Source: Saururus chinensis
Taxonomy: Eukaryota; Streptophyta; Magnoliopsida; Piperales; Saururaceae
Length of the DNA: 64,000 bases
Direction of reading: 5' to 3'
NCBI GenBank assembly: GCA_035235625.1
Contig: CP141148.1
Coordinates: forward strand, 19,841,057 to 19,905,056
Below are positions 33,640-43,325 of the stretch, in pieces; position 1 is the first letter of the stretch; the number at the start of each line of letters is the position of its first letter. The notes below the pieces were generated by a model, which worked only from the letters and a program-made list of their open reading frames with translations, searched no databases and was not told the DNA's origin. The position numbers and the translations under genes were made by a program.

Positions 33640-34560
33640 CTATCTCATCAACTATATCTAATTTGAGGCTATGGAGGAAAGTACCACCAAAAGCCTCTTG
33701 TGTCTAATGGGGATGGCAAGTTGCCACCCGCCTAAATTCAATCTGATAGGCACGGGTAGTAGTACTTTGAGATAAGGACAACAAAAGCTCATTAAAATCA
33801 ACAAAATTATTAGGGCCAAATTGGACGCCCAACTCAGTGAATTTCTGCCACATGGAGTCCAACACCACTTTAGAAATATTGGAACCATACTAGGGCATCA
33901 CCCTCAAGGTGAAATGTTTTTATTCATAATCTTTCCACATCCGCCGATGTGTCCTAGTAAGCAAAGAATTTTTATACCGGATATACCAAACAATCGGATT
34001 ATCTTCTCTTGTATATTTAGGAAATTGCATCTAGGTCAGACACGATTATGCAATGGTGTCAGCCCGGTGAATGCCCCTCTAGTCTCAGGGTGGTCCTCTC
34101 CCAAAAAATCAACCTCGTCATGCTCGAATGGCAGTCCCCAACTAGCCCTCTTGCAGTGTGAACCAAAACTCATGGAGGAGGGCAATTGGACGAGTAGTCT
34201 ACCGCCGGTGCTTGGACAAAAATCCCCACACTCAGCATGGCTGATAGGCGCAGGCCTTATGGGCCAGAGTTGAGGGAAGGGATTGGTCGCGACAGTGGCT
34301 GGAGTAGGCCACAACCTGCGCTGGTCTTTCAGCCCTCTACAGCTGTATTGGCTTAGTCTCTGCAGATGTGCAAACTAGGCTTGTTGTTTGGCACAAAGGG
34401 CCCAAAACTCCTGAAGAAGGTCATTCAAGAATTGCAGTGGGACTGGATCTCTTGGGGCTGGGATGGCAGTTGCCATAGTATTAGATTTAGCGGTGGTGGC
34501 AGCGGTGCCCTGGTTTTGAGTGGACGCCTCGCCCTGAGTTTGTTTCAACTTGGCCGCCAT
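33640..34560 (-). pseudogene. Chromovirus 2 gag
   Basis: ATG at 34560-34558 opens a 61-codon frame (MAAKLKQTQGEAST...) that is Gln/Ala/Thr-rich and ends at 34375. The gag core is read further on in other frames: FHLEGDALVWFQYF, FGPNNFVDFNELLLSL and TRAYQIEFRRVA. Several stops and frameshifts intervene. Confidence 0.8.
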
Positions 34561-34607
34561 GCTCTTTGTTTGTACCATTAACTGTTGCCACGGGTAGGAA
34601 AGAAGAG

Positions 34608-34619
34608 ACTCTAATGCCA
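34608..34619 (-). other. Degenerate initiator tRNA-Met primer-binding site
   Basis: The minus strand reads TGGCATTAGAGT beside the right LTR, three mismatches from TGGTATCAGAGC. Its position one base from the LTR matches that in chromovirus 1. Confidence 0.75.
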
Positions 34620-34620
34620 A

Positions 34621-34944
34621 AGATGTAACCCTAGGGTTTACAAGGGCTCTGAAGAGGGAAATTGGTTGAAAGAGGGACAAAGACCTCTTGCTGGTTCTAT
34701 TGAACCAAGCCAAGGTGAGAGAAAGGGGAGAAGGGGCGAACAACAGAGAAGAGAGGAGAGGAGAGGAGACGAAAGGAGATTAGGGTTAATTGTTCTTTGA
34801 TTAATTTCCCTATAGAAGGCTTGCGCCCCTTACATAACATGCTAGTCAATATGGGCATGGGCTTATTTCATATTCGCATATAATCTACTAACATCGAAAC
34901 AAACATAATGTCTTAAAATCCTATAAGATTGGCAAATCATAACA
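34621..34944 (-). repeat. 5' LTR of the second chromovirus
   Basis: 324 bp, next to the primer-binding site, matching the left LTR. Its first base has changed (AGATGTAAC for TGATGTAAC). Confidence 0.88.
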
Positions 34945-34949
34945 CCCAT

Positions 34950-36004
34950 AGTCTTGTTGCCGGCCAGAAATGGCCATAAAGGGGCTGATAATGGGCTTGA
35001 ATGGGAAAGGATGGGGGAGGCGCTAAAGAAGAGAGATTAGGCTTTAGTAAGCCAGGGAAAGAGATCAGAGTGTTTCTAGGACCAACCAATGCTTGAAAGA
35101 AATAGGAACCGAAGGATCTGTAATTAATTTACCCAATCTATCAATTCCTCCAATTCTATCAAAGGGTTTTTAAGTCTTGGATGCTGATAACTATACACCA
35201 AATCTATACACTAAATTCATACACTAATGAGGTGGCATATTTTTGTTGGACAGTGAAAGTGGACCTCACAATGCCCACTTTCCATTGTCCAACAAAAACC
35301 TGTAACCTCATGGGTATAGAAGTTAGCTGTCCAGATTTGGTGGAGCATTATCATTTTCCTTTAATCCTAAAGAACATTCAAAGTTCCATTACGAGGGTAT
35401 TAACAGTAAGGCAACTACATTGCATTAGGATCAAACAAAGTGAACAACCTAGCCTTCAAGCATCTGGTGAACAAAGTGATACACATCAATTGACATATGA
35501 CAGACATTAGGAAATGAAGCAGATGATGTTGTTAAAGCAGTTCATTGAGCATTCAACCTGGAACACAAAAGAAATAACCAACAACCACACAATCCCCTAA
35601 TTACAAGAACAAGGTGCAAACGCTGCTTATAAACTCCTCGTTGCCACTATGGTATGTCATACATAAAAAAAGTCACTTCCATACCAAAATGTGAGTTACA
35701 CCATACAAGAAGTAACAGATCATCCACATGATACGCAGGTGCTCTTCAGACATCAATGGCAATTAGTATCTTTCGGCACTTAATTTTACAAGAATCGAAC
35801 AAACTAAAATTGCCAAAACTAAAAACAGCTCACCTGTTCTACTGCCACCAACTTGGATCATCCGATGTCCCTCAATCAATCCCACCCAGTCTGAGAGTAA
35901 ACAAAATCAAAACTGCATCTTCTGAAGTAAAAAGGGTATAATATCAGGCTATCATTAAATAGGCAATAACTTACCATGTCTATAGAAACAATATAACCCT
36001 TCTT
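34950..36004. other. Spacer downstream of the TPR gene, with one hairpin
   Basis: No other gene is recognised. At 35227-35311 an inverted repeat (TTTTTGTTGGACAGTGAAAG against CTTTCCATTGTCCAACAAAAA, longer arms diverged) looks like a small MITE; no clear target duplication was found. The part nearest 36004 should contain the 3' UTR of the TPR gene. Confidence 0.5.
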
Positions 36005-36643
36005 TCAGCTCAATCGCTTTAATCCCTCTTTTGCTTCTAGCCACTCAGCATCTACTTTCGCTGCCGCTTCGTAAGCCATCCGGGCCTCCTCATTCATCCC
36101 CTTACCCTCGTAGCAGCTCCCCAGCAAACACCAGGCCTTCAAATTCTCCGGGCTGAGCCTCACCGCCTCCACAAGGTCGTCAACCGCGGCGTCCAGCCTC
36201 CTCCGCCGGTTGATGTCGAGCTGCAGCTCCGCGCGCTTGAAGAGCGCGTCGCCTCGCTCGCGGGCAGAGAGGGAGCGGGCGGCGGGCGGGGAGAGGGCAG
36301 CGTCGAGGGATCTGAGGGCGGCAGGGCGGAGGCCCTGGAGGTCGAGGGCGAGGCCACGAAGGATGTGGGCGGCGGCGTCGCGGGGGTCGAGGGCGAGAGC
36401 CTTGTCCGCCTCAGCGGCGGCGGAGCGGGCGAGGGAGAGAGAAGATCGGCGGTTGGAGGAGGTGGAGGAGCGAGCCTGGGAAAGGAGTTGAGCGCCGGTG
36501 ACGAAATGGCGCTTGGCCTGGACGGCGACGCGGCCGCGGGTGCGGAGGGCGCCGAGGGCCCGCTTGGGGACGGTCTGGAGGAAGTAGAATAGGGCCAAGG
36601 TCAGCAGCAGGACGCCGGCTTGGACAACCAGGTCCGAACCCAT
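36005..36643 (-). CDS. Small membrane-anchored tetratricopeptide-repeat protein
   Basis: A single uninterrupted 212-residue frame. The ATG at 36643-36641 is chosen (MGSDLVVQAG...); a GTG codon precedes it but is not a plausible plant start. Residues ~5-23 (LVVQAGVLLLTLALFYFLQ) form one hydrophobic helix followed by basic residues, a signal anchor with the rest probably cytosolic. Helical TPR-like pairs follow: about 73-117 (EADKALALDPRDAAAHILRG), 130-164 (ERGDALFKRAELQLD) and 167-199 (ENLKAWCLLGSCYEGKGMNEE), with the usual A/G/Y/A spacing and D/SP turns. TPRs bind protein partners; none can be named here. The coding region is strongly GC-rich, falling toward the 3' end, while both flanks are AT-rich; this is typical of monocot genes. 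No disabling change is seen. The exact function is unknown. Confidence 0.88.
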   Translation of the reverse strand: MGSDLVVQAGVLLLTLALFYFLQTVPKRALGALRTRGRVAVQAKRHFVTGAQLLSQARSSTSSNRRSSLSLARSAAAEADKALALDPRDAAAHILRGLALDLQGLRPAALRSLDAALSPPAARSLSARERGDALFKRAELQLDINRRRRLDAAVDDLVEAVRLSPENLKAWCLLGSCYEGKGMNEEARMAYEAAAKVDAEWLEAKEGLKRLS

Positions 36644-36965
36644 CACCGAATATCAGAAATCTCCGGTCCTTCCTCTCTGGCTTCAGATCTCTGGCATGGT
36701 CCTCCACCCTCTAATGCGCTCAATAGTCAATATCATCGGATTCGGGAAAATTTTTCGGAATTAATTTAATTTAAAATTTTTTATAATAAATTTAGATGAA
36801 ACTGCAGCCTATTTCTAAAATTTTGAATACTAAACTAAGGCCATGTTGCACTTCTGATAATGACCATTATTAAAGAAAAATTATATAAATAATATTTAAA
36901 AAATATTTATTAATAAAAAAAATATTAAAATAATATTATATATAACATACTAACGTCTATGTAAT

Positions 36966-37819
36966 TGTTACAGGCACAAAGCTTTATCTAACGTCCTCAC
37001 CTATGATGGCCTGACTACAGCGCATAGTTAATAGCCAACTCTAGCGACCTTCCCTTTTGTATGCGTAGGGGAAATAAACAATCAGCCAACACAGCCTTCT
37101 CTGGTGCAAAGGGGCTCTGCCCAATGCTAATATAACACAGTCTGTCGGTTATAATGGTAGGGAGAGGGGCGGGGTTGACCAGCCAGATTGCAGGCAGAGA
37201 ACACACCTTCTCTCTAGTTCGTCTTCTCTATTTTCTCTCTGGATTTCTAGATGCAATGGCCACCCCATCCTCCCCCTTATATAGACTCAGCAATACAAGT
37301 CCGAGTCCCACTAGGAATATAATACAGGCCAGCCCAAAATATAGCATCCCTCCCTGTCCCAACTCTCCCAGCCCATGGTCGTCCCAGCCAGCCTAGGAAA
37401 CCTGTGAAAGTCGTCCCAGCCAACTAAGGCAACCTGTTAAGGATTCTGACTTCGACTAGGAGTCCAGCGTCCATCAGCTTCTAGAGTCCATCCGTCCCAG
37501 GAAAGTCTGCTGCCTCCTCTCCTATCTACCTTAGGAGTCCGCTGTGCTACCTCTAAGTATCCCAGTGCTCCTAGGAGTCCGTCCCTAGGGTGTTGTGGCG
37601 CCCAGCACGCCACTAGGAGTCCTACCCGTGCAGAGACTCTGCCTCAGCCTTCTCCGCAAGGCGAGTGCTCATCCGGAACTGCTCCAACACTGCTCCCAAT
37701 ATCCAACCGTGCCCAAGGGGCTGCCTAGGCTATCCGTCGCCCAAGCCAACTTAGTTGTCCGCTGCCAAGTATAGGGGGTAACTGCCCCCTTGTCTATGCA
37801 AAAAGTAGAGGGGCTAACA
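36966..37819 (-). mobile_element. Solo LTR (854 bp) in the MULE 3' flank
   Basis: Ends are TGTTACAGGC at 36966 and GGGGCTAACA at 37819, a TGTTA...TAACA pair. The flanking 5-mers are GTAAT (36961-36965) and GTAAC (37820-37824), a duplication with one mismatch. The minus strand has a canonical TATA block (CTATATAAGG) at about 37275-37284. The interior is GC-richer than its surroundings and repeats the words TAGGAGTCC and AGGAGTCCG several times. Confidence 0.7.
37275..37284 (-). promoter_or_regulatory. TATA box of the 854-bp solo LTR
   Basis: CTTATATAG on the plus strand reads CTATATAAG on the minus strand, ~540 bp from the minus-strand 5' end of the LTR. It is the only strong TATA block in the element. 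Confidence 0.55.
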
Positions 37820-37924
37820 GTAACCAACATAGAAATCACATGAAAGTATATAAAATATATAAATTAGATACAATATTCACAAAATATTGGGTTTACAAAA
37901 CAAACATATAATAATTTTAAGTCA

Positions 37925-38641
37925 CTCTACCTCTCCTACCTCTATGACCTCAACCCCAACCCCAACCCCGACAGTGTTGTATTGACTTCTCCTGCTCTTC
38001 TTGAACCACATAAGTAATAGATGGCTCACCCAAACACGCCTATGAAGTAAGGAGATAGGATCCACACGAGCTCCCACTGTCGTCTAGTATATACTATTAG
38101 ATCAATCAGTATATCAACTAGCTAGGGATGGGATAGTTCTAGAGCAATAAAAGATGATGAATGTGGATGATCATATGAAGTTGAAGCTCGCAAAAATAAA
38201 GGAGGAGAGCCAGGTGTTGCAGATGAAGATGGAATATCTATGAATAGAGCATGCCTCAGTGGTGTCTAAGCTACCTCATCGGTGGGATAATGTCTATGAA
38301 TATTTGTAATAACCTACTAAAGTAGTAGCAAGCTACAAAGGACATCCTCATGGTGCCTGATGATTAACTGAGATGATGCTAATATAACCTCAACTAAAGT
38401 ATAGGTGTTAACTGTGCCAGTCAAATGCGTATATGTCTGTCACACTAAACTAAGCTATAAAAAAATTAAAATAAATCATATAAATAATAAATGAGAAATA
38501 AAAAATTTATTTTGATATAATTAATTATGATATACTTACTAAAACTGCCTCAAACACGCCCCTAGGCTAATAAGTCATTTCCTCTGAATCATCATGTGGT
38601 AAAATATATCTTCATATAATGGACAAATACCATGCATATAT
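37925..38641 (-). pseudogene. Plant mobile domain gene, 3' exons and C-terminal tail
   Basis: From 38641 the minus strand continues the exon cut by the LTR at 38642: HGICPLYEDIFYH, then a stop and a donor GTAAGTATA at 38539-38531. The next coding stretch (LVEVILASSQLIIRHHEDV) fits the helical region after the PMD. Near 37925-37980 a Gly/Arg-rich end (GHRGRRGRVT then stop) resembles the RGR tails of these proteins. Several stops are present. Confidence 0.65.
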
Positions 38642-39270
38642 TGTCACGCCCCGTCAATGCCCGACCCGAGCCGAACCCGATCCAGGGGCCGGTCAAGCGC
38701 GCGGGGGCGACGAAGTGAAGATTGAGAAACGATTCTAGCGGAAGACTTAACCCTAACCACGGGCGATTAACAGAAATACAGAGTGCGCACAATCCTTTGA
38801 GCAAGAGTAAATAAAAAGGGAAGAAAAGGTGTTGCTTAACACAAAGTAAACAACAATCTCAAACCCACAAGCTTAGTTGAGTGAAGCCCACACCGGCTCA
38901 AAATAAGTCATAAGCATCACAACAGTAAAATGTGACATAAATCCAAAACAAGAACCCTACACAAAGGTTCTGAATAACAGCATAACTGAGGAAAATAAAA
39001 CCACACAAAGAACTCCACGATCATATCTAAGCCACCTCCGACCTTTCCTCGAAGAGGAGATCCTGTCCATCTGCGTGTTGCACCACGCAGCCCCAAATCA
39101 AAACACGCAAAGAGGGGTGAGTTTAACAAACTCAGTAATGGTTTTAATATCACTAACAACATCGAAAAATGCGATAGCATAGCAATATAATCATTCAAAT
39201 CAACGAATTACATGGTGCATTACTTTCTGATCACACATTCATATCACCTAACACTGCATCATAGTGCAAA

Positions 39271-39771
39271 ATCAACCTGCATGAATGTATCTCTAACATA
39301 CATATTCCACATGCATAACATCAAAATCAACATGCATGGATGTATCTCTAACATACATATTCCACATGCATTATATCAACATCAACCTGCATGAATGTAT
39401 CTCTAACATACATATTCCACATGCATAACATCAAAATCAACATGCATGGATGTATCTCTAACATACATATTCCACATGCATTATATCAACATCAACCTGC
39501 ATGAATGTATCTCTAACATACATATTCCATATGCATAACATCAAAATCAACATGCATGGATGTATCTCTAACATACATATTCCACATGCATTATATCAAC
39601 ATCAACCTGCATGAATGTATCTCTAACATACATATTCCACATGCATAACATCAAAATCAACATGCATGGATGTATCTCTAACATACATATTCCACATGCA
39701 TTATATCAACATCAACCTGCATGAATATATCTCTAACATACATATTCCACATGCATAACATCAAAATCAAC
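39271..39771. repeat. 55-bp minisatellite in LTR copy C (about 9 units, 110-bp higher-order period)
   Basis: Two 55-bp versions alternate: one with AACCTGCATGAATGTATCTC and CATAACATCAAAATC, the other with AACATGCATGGATGTATCTC and CATTATATCAACATC. The resulting 110-bp dimers are nearly identical, so the array grew recently by dimer, unlike the more diverged arrays in copies A, B and D. Confidence 0.93.
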
Positions 39772-41790
39772 CTCCATCAAGGAGTAATCACACATTAATG
39801 TCACACAAACGGGAACATAGACAAGGCCACGAAGGCGTGTCATGGTCCAAAATTCTACACCAGAATTAAAGAAAGATCGGGGTTGTCAATCCCTAATGCT
39901 GCTCGCCCTGGACGATCCTAGCCAAGGATGTCCCATTCTCACACAGAGAATCTAGAGCAGGGGTGTTCGCCCAGGGACATCTCCTGCGGAGGGAGGAGCC
40001 CGAGTTCTCACACAGAGAACCCTAGAACACGTGGTAGCGGGGTGCACACGGCATACCACACTGGATTCTCAGGGTCCAGATGACACACATAATAACATTC
40101 TCACAATCCGCAAGACAAGTACACAACTCGTCCCCACATCATTCCATTTAACAAGACTCAACCCGGGGAGTGCACTCGTTCCACACAGGAACTTCAAATC
40201 GTTCCACACAGGAACTTCAAATCAAAATATGTCCTTTCGGACCAATCAACTTGCGATTAATCCACGACCGATAAACCCGGCACACAATTCCATCACATTG
40301 CATCCAATCGGTCAAATTCGATTAATCACGATGAAGCCTCAATTGGAAATCCATTTTCATGATGCGTGCAGCATGGTACATGCGTGGGCAAAGCATACAT
40401 GAATCCTAATCCATAATAAGTGCTCTCACCAGCCCCTAATGCATCATTCATAATCACAATACTAAGCTTCAACATCATCATTTAACCCCCACATGTGTGT
40501 GTAACTAGTAGAAGCATTTCATATAATGCATATCAACATGCTTGAAAATCAACTCACTACCACACTACACATGTGAATTTCTATCCAAACATGAATTCCA
40601 ACGGAAATCATAGAAGAAGAATCGTTGAAATCATAGCTAGATTCAAAACTCAACCACAAAGGCTAAACACATATAACATCACTCATTTCATCATTGAGTC
40701 ATGGCATTCACCAACATCCACACACCACTAACCACAATTTATCATGACAAATCAGTCCAACAATGATTGTAGTCCTACTGAAAATATGCTTAACCAAAGG
40801 GAAACAACCATTCATAATTTCAAGATAACGATTCCAACATCATGCCACAAAGCATAAGTCATTCCACCATCTCTAAGCATATATCTCAACTCCATAACTT
40901 AATAGCATGCATTTCCAGTAGCATAACATGGCTTAAAACACTCTACATTCATATAAAATTGGCAAGCTAAAGTGAAATCATCAAAATAGACATCATATGC
41001 ACAACATACAATTTCCTGTGTAGCCGATCGATCGCCCTTCAGGCCGTTCGATCGGTTACACGCAAAAATTTGAAATTTACAGTTCAGCCGATCGATCGCC
41101 CTGTAGGGCCGATCGATCGCCAACACGGCAGAACAATCATCTTCTTCTTTTCGCAAATCCAAACCAAAACACCATAGATAACACTTCAAATCCACATCTA
41201 ACACCCTAATCATCATCAAAAGTCCTCCTTGACTTCCAGAATATCAAACCAAACCATAATAATGCAAAACCCTAAGAAACAGGGATTAAATAATTCCATT
41301 TCCTAATCTTACCATTAACACACCAAATCAAGCAAACCATTTCAAAATAAGCCAAAAATGAAGAGTTTTACCATGGATAAACAGAGATTTTGAAGACCCA
41401 TTACCTCAGCACTTGATTAAGCTCGGATTGAAGGGTCACCCTTCTTGAAATCCTTGAAAACACAATGAGTTTGAATTAAACTCTAATAGAAATCGATTTA
41501 CTCAAGAAATCCCTAATTAAATCTTAGATCTAGGGCTTATTGGTAGTAAAAATCAAATTTTGAATGTTAGGGTTTGTAGTAAAACACAAATCAGTAACTT
41601 TTGATGGTCAAAAATGAATTGAATCAAGGGGAAAATAGTAGATTTGGAAGAAATTAAGAAGAAAGCCATGGACTAGTGCTTAATTAGAGTAAGCTTACCT
41701 TAATCGGCTTCTAATTCGGGCCTAAGTGGGGATTAGGCCAGCCCTCCTTCCTTAGCCTATTCCCAAAAATGGAAATGGCTCAGGTTTGCC

Positions 41791-41798
41791 CTTTTATA
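41791..41798 (-). promoter_or_regulatory. LTR TATA box of copy C
   Basis: The minus strand reads TATAAAAG in the conserved block, ~430 bp from the LTR 5' end at 42223. Confidence 0.68.
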
Positions 41799-42223
41799 GT
41801 AAGGGTTGGGGTATGCATAGGTAAGTTTTGGGGTGTAAATATGAATAGTAGGCTAAAAGTGGGTATTTTGAAAATTTAAGCACAATTTAAGCCTAATAAA
41901 ATTTTGAAAATTTTTGTGTGACCTTAAGTATATGTATAGGTTCATTTGACCTAAAAAATAAAATTTTCGACAGTGGGGCCCACAGGGGTCCCACCAAAAC
42001 CCTAATTTTTGGGAAAATAATGAAAATTCCAAAAAATCTCAAAAATTCACATTTAGTCTAAAATCACTTAAAGCCACTAATGTTGAAGTTTATTTTGGTT
42101 AAAACCATCACAAACTCTATTTATTTTATGAAATCACCGAATAAGATCAGAAAACGCGTTAATCTCACGATAACCCATAATTAAAGAAAATCAAAACCCA
42201 GTTTAAAGATGAGGGTCCTTACA

Positions 42224-43325
42224 TATATGGGCTACGAATATTACACGATGTTGTAGCCATCTCGCCTTGGATAATAGTGGCTCTCCTATTATCCCAGTAA
42301 CCGATATGTGCTAGATGATGTGCAGCCCAATCGGTAATGTGGCGGCCTTGTCTAGTGATTTGATGGATAAACTCTACCATACGAGGAGAAATATCTTTCT
42401 CCAACTTAAATTGGAGCATCACGCGATCAAGCATGTGCAACTCTACAATCTCAAAACATATAAGCGGAATTCAAGATAGCTACAAACCTTTTCCCTTTGT
42501 ACAAAGAGGAGGTAACTTAGCCAACGCCTCAGCCGAGTATGACTGCCAAATTACCTACACAATTTATAAGCATAATTAGTTTTTGATAACCTTACATAAC
42601 TTGTATTCATTATATTAAATGTGATAATGAAATGTAATTACCTGATGAGGGCGCTGGTGACCTAACTCTCCTCTATACAAATATAGGACTCCTTGTGGAT
42701 TTTTGGTTTTTCTCCTCTGAACACTCCACCTTAAGGAGTCAAATTTAACGCATAAATTCAACACATCCACATAAAACTATGTTAAAAATATATGTGTAAA
42801 AAAATATATACCCGGCTCCTAATGGAGCACCCTCTACTACATGCCTCATCTCAATAGTTGGTCGGCTGACATATAAATGTTCCCACAACCATAGCCGTAC
42901 ACAAAATATCATAAAAGAAATATTAAAAAATGTGAATTAATTATACGTGTAGAAAATACTAACTTCAACAAATTTATTTACCTGAAGAAGGGTTAGACAA
43001 ACTACAATCCCTAAGGTTATAACCTGACAAGTTTTCCCTAACTCTCAGTATAAAAATGCAAGGGGAGCATTGCCCCATGCTTAGGTGCCTGCCATGTCGA
43101 AATCTGCAAGGAGGGAGAGGTATGCCACATAAGCATGGCTATTGGTGTTATCCACAAATATAGTAGCCTCAAGTAGATGTAGCAAATATGTGCATGCATG
43201 CTGCTCGATAACTATCTCGGTGGTATCTACTGGGACTGCACAAAACTCACCTAATAGCCATCTGAGGCTCACTCGGCCACTACATATCACTCGGCTCTAC
43301 ATAAATCTCCAACATGGGCCACCAT
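42224..43325 (-). pseudogene. Plant mobile domain (PMD) exons of the MULE gene
   Basis: The successive signatures of the PMD (PF10536; MAIN/MAIL family and transposon relatives) are present in order on the minus strand. Exon 42982-43325: VSLRWLLGEFC, YLLHLLEATIFVDNTNSHAY, LSLLADFDMAG, WGNAPLAFLY, CLTLLQ. Exon ~42811-42892: LWLWEHLYVSRP. Exon 42642-~42752: RWSVQRRK, VLYLYRGELGHQRPHQ. Exon 42488-42554: VIWQSYSAEALAKLPPLC. Exon 42224-42442: DRVMLQFKLEKDIS, ITDWAAHHLAHIGYWDNR. Donor and acceptor sites fit. Stops after DMAGT, in LAFLY*EL and after WRFM show it is dead. It is bounded on both sides by solo LTRs. Confidence 0.88.

Larger units (their letters stand above)
29764..34944 (-). mobile_element. 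Second Ty3/gypsy chromovirus, highly decayed
   Basis: The left LTR starts TGATGTAACACC at 29764 and the right LTR ends AAATCATAACA at 34944, with perfect CCCAT duplications (29759-29763 and 34945-34949). On the minus strand it shows a degenerate initiator-Met primer-binding site, gag, protease, partial RT, RNase H, integrase and chromodomain-like tail, in the same order as and related to the element at 16389-24148. Stops and frameshifts are much denser, so it is older. The RT is missing the segment before GYHQI, and a MITE sits in the left LTR. Confidence 0.9.
38642..42223 (-). mobile_element. Solo LTR, long-LTR family, copy C, inside a PMD exon
   Basis: Begins TGTCACGCCCCGTC at 38642 and ends GGGTCCTTACA at 42223, with perfect TATAT duplications (38637-38641 and 42224-42228). 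At 3582 bp it is the longest uninterrupted copy and the best reference for the family. It contains a 9-unit minisatellite, the conserved TATA block (41791-41798) and the palindrome cluster at 41025-41130. No internal retrotransposon region exists. Across the insertion the interrupted PMD reading frame resumes in phase. Confidence 0.93.

Noticed and set aside
33821..34273. A 150-codon plus-strand frame in the second chromovirus
   Set aside because: It is antisense to gag; the opposite strand carries the recognisable gag words.
35181..35510. A 109-codon plus-strand frame
   Set aside because: It runs through a palindromic MITE-like hairpin and shows no coding signature.
36644..36646. GTG codon as an upstream start for the TPR protein
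   Set aside because: Nuclear plant genes start at ATG; the ATG at 36643 follows immediately.
36160..36707. Several long frames on both strands overlapping the TPR gene
   Set aside because: GC-rich third positions of the real minus-strand gene leave shadow frames open; only the 36005-36643 frame shows a recognisable fold and a membrane anchor.
39271..39771. Regular ~55-bp direct repeats as a possible CRISPR array
   Set aside because: The repeats are contiguous with no unique spacers, lie inside a plant LTR and have no cas genes nearby.
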